A stretch of DNA of 6,294 nt from CAZNVB01 sp964651495 (GTDB lineage: Bacteria > Acidobacteriota > Aminicenantia > Aminicenantales > UBA8522), in assembly GCA_964651495.1 (NCBI GenBank), contig CAZYWP010000151.1, forward strand, positions 1 to 6,294. The letters are read 5' to 3'. Under the pieces are notes generated by a model. That model was not told the DNA's origin. It worked only from the letters and a program-made list of their open reading frames with translations, and searched no databases. The position numbers and the translations under genes were made by a program. This document shows, piece after piece, positions 1 through 6,180 of this stretch. Numbering within the stretch: position 1 is the stretch's first letter; each line of letters begins with the position of its first letter.

Positions 1-925
1 TCTCCTTGGCGATCTCAAGAATCGTCTTTTGGTCCACCGCCTTGACTACGGGAACGATGAGACCGTCCGGGACGTCGACGGCGATCCCGAAGTTATAGTA
101 TTTTTTAACGATAATCTCTTCGTCCTCATCTGAAAGAACAGCGTTGAGGAGAGGGTGCATTTTGACCGCGGCCAGAACGGCCTTGACGATCAAGGGCAGG
201 TAGGTCATTTTAATGCCCTTCTCGGCGGCCTGGTTCTTTATGGCCTCCCGGATTTTCACCAGCTCCGAGGCATCGGCCTCATCAAAGTGGGTAACATGGG
301 CGGCTGTGGAGACCGACTGCCGCATCCTTTTCGCCGTCGCCCGCCTCACACCCCGCAACGGGATGCGCTCCAGCTCGCCGTAAAAGTCGAATTTCTCCTT
401 GATTTTGAGCGCCGGCTTTTTTTCTTCTTTAGGGGCCGCGGCCGCCTGCTTCGCCTCCCTGACGTCTTCCTCGGAGATCCGTCCCTGGGGGCCCGTTCCC
501 CTGACCGACCGGATGTCCACTCCAAGCTCAAGGGCCAGCTTCCGGACCTTGGGCGCCGCGAGGATCTCCAGGATTTCTTCCCGGCTCTCCTTGACCACGC
601 CCACGACGGACGGCCCCGTCGCCGGGGCGGCCTCTTCTTCCGGCTTTGCGGCAGCTGGTTTCTCGGGCGCCGCCTTCGGGGCCTCTCCTTTTTCGCCTAT
701 CGTCACCAGGACTTCGCCGACCTTGACGAGGTCCTTTTCTTTGAAGTGGATTTTGAGCACCGTTCCGCTGTAAGGAGAGGGCATCTCGACGACGGCTTTA
801 TCGGTCTCGACCTCGGCCAGGGTTTGGTCTTCTTTGACTTCGTCGCCTTCCTTGACCAGCCAGCGGACGATTTCGCCCTCGGTGATGCCTTCGCCGACAT
901 CGGGGAATTTGAACTGTTTGGCCAT
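1..925 (-). CDS. pdhC: 2-oxoacid dehydrogenase E2 (dihydrolipoamide acyltransferase), C-terminus cut by window edge
   Basis: E2 core subunit: it takes the acyl group from E1 on a swinging lipoyl arm and transfers it to CoA in the cytosol. The 308 visible residues show one N-terminal lipoyl domain (about 1-78) with the ETDKA motif, K43 being the lipoylated lysine. An Ala/Pro/Glu/Lys-rich linker follows (about 79-119), then a peripheral-subunit-binding domain (about 120-156; APKVRKLA, GTGPQGRI), a second linker, and the start of the acyltransferase domain from about 186 (RIPLRGVRRATAKRM, HVTHFDEAD). The catalytic HxxxD region near the C-terminus lies beyond position 1, so activity cannot be confirmed. 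The ATG at 925-923 is 2 nt after the E1beta stop, with GGAG at 937-934 inside the E1beta coding end, so translation is probably coupled. Substrate (pyruvate or branched-chain 2-oxo acids) cannot be read from this part. Confidence 0.95.
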   Translation of the reverse strand, partial: MAKQFKFPDVGEGITEGEIVRWLVKEGDEVKEDQTLAEVETDKAVVEMPSPYSGTVLKIHFKEKDLVKVGEVLVTIGEKGEAPKAAPEKPAAAKPEEEAAPATGPSVVGVVKESREEILEILAAPKVRKLALELGVDIRSVRGTGPQGRISEEDVREAKQAAAAPKEEKKPALKIKEKFDFYGELERIPLRGVRRATAKRMRQSVSTAAHVTHFDEADASELVKIREAIKNQAAEKGIKMTYLPLIVKAVLAAVKMHPLLNAVLSDEDEEIIVKKYYNFGIAVDVPDGLIVPVVKAVDQKTILEIAKE

Positions 926-927
926 GA

Positions 928-1902
928 TTATGACTCCATCAGTTTCTTGATGCCCCGGACCACGCGCTCGGGGCTGGGATAATAGTAATCCTCCCCCTTC
1001 GCCAGGGGAACCGTGATATCCTGGCCGGTCACCCTCAGGATGGGCGCCTCGAGCTGGAACATCGCTTTTTCGGCGACGTGGGCGGCGATCTCCGCGCCCA
1101 CGCCGCAGGTCTTTGGCGCCTCGTGGACAACGAGCAGGCGGCCGGTCCGCTTGACTGAAGCGAGGATCGACTCCCGGTCCATGGGTGCCAGCGTCCTCAG
1201 GTCGATGATCTCGGGAAAGAGCCCCTCTTTCTCGACCGTCTCGGCGGCTTTCTGGACGACCGGCACCATGGCCCCCCAGGCGACGATGGTCAGGCCCTCG
1301 CCCTCTCGGACGATTTTCGCCTTTCCCAGCGGGATTTCGTAGAGTTCCTCCGGGACCTCCTGCCGTCCGGCGCGGTAGAGCCTGGTCGGCTCGAGAAAAA
1401 TGACCGGGTCCTCGTCGCGGATCGAAGCGATCAGGAGTCCTTTGGCATTGTAGGGCGTTGAGGGAACGACCACCTTCAGGCCGGGGATCTGGCAGAACAG
1501 GGCCTCCGTGCTCTCGGAGTGGTGTTCCAGGGCTTTCACACCGGCCCCGTAAGGAGTGCGGACGACAAGCGGGACAGTGTACCGGCCGCGCGAGCGGTTT
1601 CGCAGACGGGCGGCGTGGGAGATGAGCTGGTTCATGGCGAGATAAATAAACCCCATGAACTGGATCTCGGCGACCGGCCGCAGCCCCGCGACCGCCATCC
1701 CGATCGCGGCGCCGACGATGGCCGACTCCGCCAGGGGAGTGTCGATGACCCGCCCGGGGCCGAATTTTTCCAGCAGCCCCTCGGTCAGGCGAAAGACTCC
1801 TCCGTCGACTCCGACATCTTCCCCCAGGATGACGACTCGGTCATCCCTCCCCATCTCCTGGAGCATGGCCTGGTTGAGCGCCTGAACCATGTTGAGCATC
1901 AT
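928..1902 (-). CDS. pdhB: 2-oxoacid dehydrogenase E1 beta subunit (pyruvate/branched-chain type)
   Basis: Beta chain of the alpha2beta2 thiamine-diphosphate E1 component, which decarboxylates a 2-oxo acid and acylates the E2 lipoyl group. At 324 residues it has the usual family length. The N-terminal transketolase-like pyrimidine-binding domain carries GEDVG (27-31) and DTPLAE (54-59), where E59 aligns with the glutamate that activates the ThDP aminopyrimidine. EHHSES (126-131) holds the conserved active-site histidine region. The C-terminal transketolase domain has AWGAMV, DLRTLAPMD and HEAPKTCGVGAEI. The HHSES-EALF and EPTRLYR stretches recall branched-chain enzymes while much else is PdhB-like, so the substrate is ambiguous. 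It begins ATGATG; the first ATG (1902-1900) overlaps the E1alpha stop as ATGA, with AAGGGGGG at 1916-1909 as SD. Either Met could be used. It ends TAA just before E2. Confidence 0.97.
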   Translation of the reverse strand: MMLNMVQALNQAMLQEMGRDDRVVILGEDVGVDGGVFRLTEGLLEKFGPGRVIDTPLAESAIVGAAIGMAVAGLRPVAEIQFMGFIYLAMNQLISHAARLRNRSRGRYTVPLVVRTPYGAGVKALEHHSESTEALFCQIPGLKVVVPSTPYNAKGLLIASIRDEDPVIFLEPTRLYRAGRQEVPEELYEIPLGKAKIVREGEGLTIVAWGAMVPVVQKAAETVEKEGLFPEIIDLRTLAPMDRESILASVKRTGRLLVVHEAPKTCGVGAEIAAHVAEKAMFQLEAPILRVTGQDITVPLAKGEDYYYPSPERVVRGIKKLMES

Positions 1903-2978
1903 CTCGAGCCCCCCTTCAGGTCGTTCCTGAGCTCGGCCAGCTGTTCATCCAGTTCCGGCGTCATCTCCCCGTAGGTGTGGATAAAGAAATCCTCGGGAAT
2001 GGGTGGGGGCATGCTCTCGGCCTCTTCCACGGCGCGATTGATCATCTCCTCGGCCTCTCCCTGGACCTGATTTTCGAAGGATTCGTCCCAGAGCCCTTTG
2101 CCTTTTAAGTAGATCTTGAACCTTTCGACCGGGTCCCTTTTCGCCCAATTGCCAAGCTCGGCGTCCGTCCGGTAGCGGGAAGCGTCGTCGGAAGTGGTGT
2201 GATTGCCCATCCTGTAGGTAAAGGCCTCGATCAGGGTGGGCCCGCCTCCGGAACGCGCCATGTCCAGGGCTTCCCGGGCGGCGGCATACATGGCCAGGAC
2301 ATCGTTCCCGTCCACCTGGACGCCGCCGAACCCGAAAGCGACGGCCTTCTGAGCGATCGTCCTCGACGCCGTCTGCATCCTGACGGGAGTCGAGATGGCG
2401 TATTGATTATTAAAACAGATAAACACGTTCGGCGTCCGGAAGACCCCGGCGAAATTCAGCGCCTCGTTGAAGTCTCCCTCGGATGTCGCGCCGTCGCCGA
2501 AATAGGCCGCAACGGCGGCCGGCCTTTTCTGGTATTTCAGGGCCATGGCGCAGCCGACGGCATGAGGGAGGTGAGACCCGACAGGCACTGAAATGGTGAA
2601 AATATTCAGTCCCTCCGGGATGCGCATGCCTTCCTCATTGCCCATCCAGTAGAGATAGTAATTCTTGAGGGGAAGGCCGAGGGTGATATATGTCCCCAGG
2701 TCACGGAAATAGGGGAAGACCCAGTCCTCCTTTCGCAGGGCGAACGCGGAACCCACCTGGCAGGCCTCGTGGCCGAGGCTGGGGGCGAACGTCCCCATGC
2801 GGCCCTGCCTCTGGAGCTTAAAGGCCTTCAGGTCGGCCGCCCGGGTTGTCACCATCAGGCTGTAAATTTTTCGCAAGTCGGCATCAGCGAGCCGGGGCTC
2901 CAGCTCCGGCCGGGCCTCGCCGGTCTCGGCCAAAATTTGGAGTTTCTCTCCTTTGAGGGGATCAAATTTCTCGATCAA
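1899..2978 (-). CDS. pdhA: 2-oxoacid dehydrogenase E1 alpha subunit (pyruvate dehydrogenase-like), TTG start
   Basis: Alpha chain of the E1 component, supplying the diphosphate/Mg2+-binding half of the ThDP site. At 359 residues it is full length. The ThDP motif runs from GDGATSEGDF (161-170) to FNN (189-191), the expected GDG-to-Asn spacing. SLGHEA (67-72), YFRDLG (90-95) and PEGLN (121-125) are conserved, and MGNHTTSDD (257-265) is the loop with H260 near the E1 active site. TIAQKAVAFGFGGVQVDG (207-224) closely resembles Bacillus-type PdhA as I recall it, while TISVPVGSHLPHAVG is closer to branched-chain relatives, so pyruvate is likely but not certain. The start codon is TTG (2978-2976), backed by TAAGGAG at 2993-2987, 8 nt upstream; no ATG lies nearby in frame. 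It is the first gene of the E1alpha-E1beta-E2 operon, 82 nt after the CPHC protein gene, and its stop overlaps the E1beta start by 4 nt. Confidence 0.97.
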   Translation of the reverse strand: MIEKFDPLKGEKLQILAETGEARPELEPRLADADLRKIYSLMVTTRAADLKAFKLQRQGRMGTFAPSLGHEACQVGSAFALRKEDWVFPYFRDLGTYITLGLPLKNYYLYWMGNEEGMRIPEGLNIFTISVPVGSHLPHAVGCAMALKYQKRPAAVAAYFGDGATSEGDFNEALNFAGVFRTPNVFICFNNQYAISTPVRMQTASRTIAQKAVAFGFGGVQVDGNDVLAMYAAAREALDMARSGGGPTLIEAFTYRMGNHTTSDDASRYRTDAELGNWAKRDPVERFKIYLKGKGLWDESFENQVQGEAEEMINRAVEEAESMPPPIPEDFFIHTYGEMTPELDEQLAELRNDLKGGSR

Positions 2979-2986
2979 CGGGCCTT

Positions 2987-2993
2987 CTCCTTA
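2987..2993 (-). promoter_or_regulatory. Shine-Dalgarno site that fixes the TTG start of E1 alpha
   Basis: On the minus strand the sequence TAAGGAG lies 8 nt before the TTG at 2978-2976. It is a near-ideal anti-SD match at a normal distance, which supports TTG as the real start. I see no comparably good ATG or GTG start near it. Confidence 0.8.
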
Positions 2994-3040
2994 ACAGAAA
3001 ACGGAAATTAGGGTCCATGCCCCTTCAAAGCGCAGACATA

Positions 3041-3056
3041 CCCGTCCGAAGACGGG
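3041..3056 (-). other. Perfect 6-bp RNA hairpin with C(UUCG)G tetraloop between the CPHC gene and the E1 alpha gene
   Basis: On the minus strand the transcript would read CCCGUC-UUCG-GACGGG, a perfect stem closed by the very stable C(UUCG)G tetraloop. It starts 4 nt after the stop codon of the CPHC protein gene. No U-tract follows (next bases TATGTCTG), so it is not a standard intrinsic terminator. It could protect the 3' end of the upstream message, cause a pause, or set different expression levels for the redox pair and the dehydrogenase operon. The remaining gap down to TTG 2978 holds no gene and no convincing promoter that I can see. Confidence 0.6.
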
Positions 3057-3060
3057 CCGC

Positions 3061-3345
3061 CTATGCCTGCTTCAGCGCCCACTCCTTGAGCTTCTCATAG
3101 GAGACTTCGCCGCAGAGGACGTCATTGTTCTCCGGGTTGAAAAAAGTGGGGGTCCGGAGCTGGCCGCCGCACTTGGGCCCGATGACCGGGCGGTACGACC
3201 TCATCAGGTCGGCGTTCTTGTCGTTGTGCCAGACTTCGAGTTTCTCAAAGGCGATTTTTTCCTCGTTTTCCAGGCGGTCCACGTGGGGCATCATGGCCCT
3301 GCAGTGGGGGCATTCCCGGGCGTGAAACATGATCAGCTTGCTCAT
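3061..3345 (-). CDS. Small thioredoxin/glutaredoxin-like protein with CPHC active site
   Basis: A 94-residue cytosolic thioredoxin-fold protein without signal peptide. The N-terminal beta strand (KLIMFHA) leads into the redox motif ECPHCRAM, with C12 and C15 as the dithiol; RTPTFFN carries the expected cis-proline (P66) before the last strands. Two further cysteines, C59 (KCGGQ) and C78 (LCGE), are unusual for so small a protein. It probably exchanges disulfides, and its natural reductase is likely the FTR-like protein encoded immediately upstream. I chose the ATG at 3345-3343 because GAGGAGG (3357-3351) sits 5 nt upstream and this ATG overlaps the stop of the preceding gene as ATGA. An in-frame ATG at 3378 would add 11 residues but has no such support. 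Family placement (glutaredoxin-like or thioredoxin-like) is uncertain, and the client is unknown. Confidence 0.85.
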   Translation of the reverse strand: MSKLIMFHARECPHCRAMMPHVDRLENEEKIAFEKLEVWHNDKNADLMRSYRPVIGPKCGGQLRTPTFFNPENNDVLCGEVSYEKLKEWALKQA

Positions 3346-3770
3346 TTTTTCCTCCTCACAAACAGCCCGCACCAGCATTCTCCGTCCTCTTTTCCCTTGT
3401 AGGTCTCGTGGGCGATGAAATTGCAGGGGCAGACCAGTTTCAGGTCCTCGTTAAAGTCTTTCGTCACAAGGCGGCAGGGACAGTACTTGAGCCCATGGTT
3501 CTGCTCGTTGGCGAAGATCCCGTCGCAGAGCGTCTCTACCTTGGCCTCGTCGGGACAAACCTGGAATTCGTTCTTCTCGCAGAATTTTTCGATGGCCTTA
3601 CGGAATTCGACCCGGGTCATCGTCGTCCCGGGCCAGCGGCCGATCTTCTCCGCTTCCTCGGAAGAGATCTCCATGTAGGCATTCTTGACCAGACAGGTGG
3701 GACAGACTTCAGGGGGCCTGACTCCATAGTGAATATCGTTGCAGACATAACAGCGCCAGAATTTTTTCAT
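3342..3770 (-). CDS. Rubredoxin-like domain fused to ferredoxin:thioredoxin reductase-type catalytic domain
   Basis: A 142-residue soluble iron protein in two parts. Residues 1-35 form a short rubrerythrin-type rubredoxin-like knuckle: CYVC (7-10) and CPTC (23-26), 12 residues apart, ready to bind one Fe. Residues about 50-142 match the FTR catalytic chain: CPC (97-99), CPC (114-116) and CWC (132-134), with the preceding CDGIFANEQNHGLKYCPCR region. By analogy with cyanobacterial FTR, C97, C114, C116 and C132 would bind a 4Fe-4S cluster and C99/C134 would form the redox disulfide. Classical FTR has CHC where this protein has CWC. Such enzymes pass single electrons from ferredoxin to a disulfide; the rubredoxin-like domain could be an internal donor or an alternative entry point. 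Its ATG lacks a good SD but overlaps the stop of a short leader ORF. The CPHC protein gene downstream, also overlapping by 4 nt, is the likely substrate. Confidence 0.9.
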   Translation of the reverse strand: MKKFWRCYVCNDIHYGVRPPEVCPTCLVKNAYMEISSEEAEKIGRWPGTTMTRVEFRKAIEKFCEKNEFQVCPDEAKVETLCDGIFANEQNHGLKYCPCRLVTKDFNEDLKLVCPCNFIAHETYKGKEDGECWCGLFVRRKK

Positions 3771-3832
3771 GACGTCGACACCGCCGCAAGCAGGCCGCGG
3801 CCGCCCTGCCCGACAAAATACCTTCTCTTCAT
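3767..3832 (-). CDS. Possible 21-residue leader ORF coupled to the FTR-like gene
   Basis: A short ORF starts at ATG 3832-3830 with MKRRYFVGQGG and ends LLAAVSTS; its TGA (3769-3767) overlaps the ATG of the FTR-like gene as ATGA. Its SD, AGGAGG at 3842-3837, is among the best in the window, whereas the FTR-like ATG itself has only GC-rich sequence without a recognisable SD upstream. The simplest reading is that ribosomes load at the leader and re-initiate at the FTR-like start. The peptide resembles the start of a twin-arginine signal (RR-x-F, then Gly/Leu/Ala), but it is too short to export anything and is out of frame with the next gene. It could be a coupling leader, a decayed gene start, or chance. 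No known family was recognised. Confidence 0.4.
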   Translation of the reverse strand: MKRRYFVGQGGRGLLAAVSTS

Positions 3833-3836
3833 CGGA

Positions 3837-3842
3837 CCTCCT
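3837..3842 (-). promoter_or_regulatory. Strong Shine-Dalgarno site ahead of the leader ORF
   Basis: On the minus strand TAGGAGG is followed by TCCG and ATG (3832-3830). The site lies about 67 nt upstream of the FTR-like ATG, too far to serve it directly. It therefore points to translation of the short leader ORF, or to a start of the FTR-like gene different from the one given. Confidence 0.6.
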
Positions 3843-3851
3843 AGCAAAAGT

Positions 3852-3869
3852 TATTCTTACTATTCTTAT
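3852..3869 (-). repeat. Two-copy 9-bp tandem repeat in the promoter region
   Basis: The plus strand reads TATTCTTAC then TATTCTTAT, so the minus strand carries TAAGAATA-type units 9 bp apart (3860-3852 and 3869-3861, one mismatch). The repeats overlap the proposed -10 and transcription start. They could be a small operator or merely AT-rich promoter sequence. Confidence 0.5.
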
Positions 3870-3891
3870 CGGAAATTATCTGTTCCGTCAA
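3862..3891 (-). promoter_or_regulatory. Candidate sigma70-type promoter for the leader / FTR-like / CPHC genes
   Basis: The minus strand has TTGACG at 3891-3886 (5 of 6 to the -35 consensus). After 17 nt comes TAAGAA (3868-3863), or after 18 nt AAGAAT (3867-3862), as a weak -10. The region is clearly more AT-rich than its surroundings and sits between the cytochrome stop (3916) and the leader SD (3842). A start site near 3855 would give a 5' UTR of about 23 nt. The -10 match is poor, so the assignment is tentative. Confidence 0.45.
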
Positions 3892-3915
3892 CTGTCGGGC
3901 CGGACTCGATCGCGC

Positions 3916-4653
3916 CTAAAGAGTTCTTAGATAGGCCATCAGGTCGGCGATTTCTTGCTCCGTCATTCGGGCGAACGACGGCATGCTCAAGGCCGGCCGG
4001 ACGAGCTGTTGGCGGATATTCTCTTCCGTCACCGGTTTGCGGCTATAGGGAAGGGCCGGCAACCCGAACAGGCCTTTGAGTCCCGGCCCCACTTTGCTGT
4101 CCTCGCTGTCGGCATGATGACAGGAGGAGCATAAGCCGGCATAGATGGCGGCCCCATTTTCGGGGTCGCCGGTTGGAGACGGCGCCCGGGGATTTATGGA
4201 GGCGGCCGCCGGCGGGGGAGGGGAATCCCCAAGGACGGGCTCGGACGCGATCGCCCGGAGAAAGAAGTACCCGGCCATGGAGAACATGACCATCGACATG
4301 ACGAACACAGTCATGCCCAGGGCGGGCATCAGACGAAGAAATTGCCTGAAAAAGCGGACGATTAAGAGCTTCAAGAAGAACACGGCCAGGAGAAAAAGTC
4401 CGATGAAGCCGTGAATGACGGCCCGCAGCGAGAGCGAGTCTCCGGCCCGGATCACGATGGAGATTCCTAAAGCGCCCAGGCCGATAAGAACCAAAGCGAA
4501 AAGATATCCCGTCACCCGGTGGATTTTTCTCAGCTTCTCGGGGCTCGTTTTCCTTTCCGCCCGCCCCATCATAGCCAGCATTGACAGTCCCGCAGACAGA
4601 GCTAGAGCCAGAAAAAACACGGCGATGATTGATTTGAGCAGATAGACAGTCAT
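3916..4653 (-). CDS. Four-helix membrane protein with C-terminal monoheme cytochrome c domain
   Basis: A 245-residue membrane-bound electron carrier. Four hydrophobic helices are visible at about 4-28, 46-68, 79-100 and 108-134. The loop at 30-46 holds seven Lys/Arg and the loop at 100-107 three Arg, so by the positive-inside rule both face the cytoplasm and both termini face the periplasm. A Pro/Ala-rich linker (about 144-165) leads to a class I cytochrome c domain with CSSCH (175-179) and a likely axial methionine in LSMPSF (M224), ending in the typical MAYLRTL helix. It could carry electrons between a membrane dehydrogenase or quinol oxidiser and a terminal reductase; the partner is not in the window and no family name was recognised for the helical part. 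The ATG (4653) has AGGAG at 4667-4663. It lies 52 nt after guaB and may be co-transcribed, but functional linkage to either neighbour is unproven. Confidence 0.9.
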   Translation of the reverse strand: MTVYLLKSIIAVFFLALALSAGLSMLAMMGRAERKTSPEKLRKIHRVTGYLFALVLIGLGALGISIVIRAGDSLSLRAVIHGFIGLFLLAVFFLKLLIVRFFRQFLRLMPALGMTVFVMSMVMFSMAGYFFLRAIASEPVLGDSPPPPAAASINPRAPSPTGDPENGAAIYAGLCSSCHHADSEDSKVGPGLKGLFGLPALPYSRKPVTEENIRQQLVRPALSMPSFARMTEQEIADLMAYLRTL

Positions 4654-4681
4654 GTCCTTTTTCTCCTGTTTCTAGAGAGGC

Positions 4682-4701
4682 CCTTGGCCGACGGCTCAAG
4701 G
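4682..4701 (-). other. Hairpin in the gap between guaB and the cytochrome gene
   Basis: On the minus strand CCTTG-A-GCC-GTC-GGC-CAAGG can fold into an 8-bp stem with one bulged A and a 3-nt loop, starting 4 nt after the guaB stop codon. No U-tract follows, so it is a weak terminator candidate at best; it could stabilise the guaB message end or attenuate read-through. The rest of the 52-nt gap holds only the cytochrome SD. Confidence 0.45.
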
Positions 4702-4705
4702 TCAG

Positions 4706-6169
<1,464 letters not shown>

Positions 6170-6180
6170 CCCTGCCTCCT

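Noticed and set aside
155..982. Long plus-strand open frame opposite the E2 gene
   Set aside because: It is antisense to a clear lipoyl/PSBD/acyltransferase protein, has Arg/Leu/Phe-heavy low-complexity composition and no recognisable motif; GC-rich coding DNA often leaves such open frames.
3346..3378. N-terminal extension of the CPHC protein from an ATG at 3378
   Set aside because: The ATG at 3345 has a near-perfect SD and the ATGA overlap, and thioredoxin-fold proteins normally start right at the first strand as it does here.
3767..3832. Tat signal peptide of the FTR-like protein
   Set aside because: The RR-x-F peptide is in a different frame from the FTR-like gene and ends at a stop codon; no single-base shift is needed to explain the downstream protein, which looks cytosolic.
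3408..4079. Plus-strand open frame across the FTR-like gene, the promoter gap and the cytochrome end
   Set aside because: It is antisense to two genes with clear metal-binding motifs and spans the AT-rich promoter region; no motif of its own.
4350..4525. Heme b binding by H45 and H81 of the membrane cytochrome
   Set aside because: Under the predicted topology H45 lies at the cytoplasmic end of helix 2 and H81 at the periplasmic end of helix 3, so the two cannot ligate one heme; a b-type heme is not supported.
4043..4699. Minus-strand open frame overlapping the cytochrome gene in another frame
   Set aside because: The cytochrome frame has helices, a heme motif and a good SD, whereas this one is Arg/Gly/Ser-rich without motifs.
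4682..4701. Intrinsic terminator after guaB
   Set aside because: The stem is present but has no following U-run on the transcribed strand; listed only as a hairpin.
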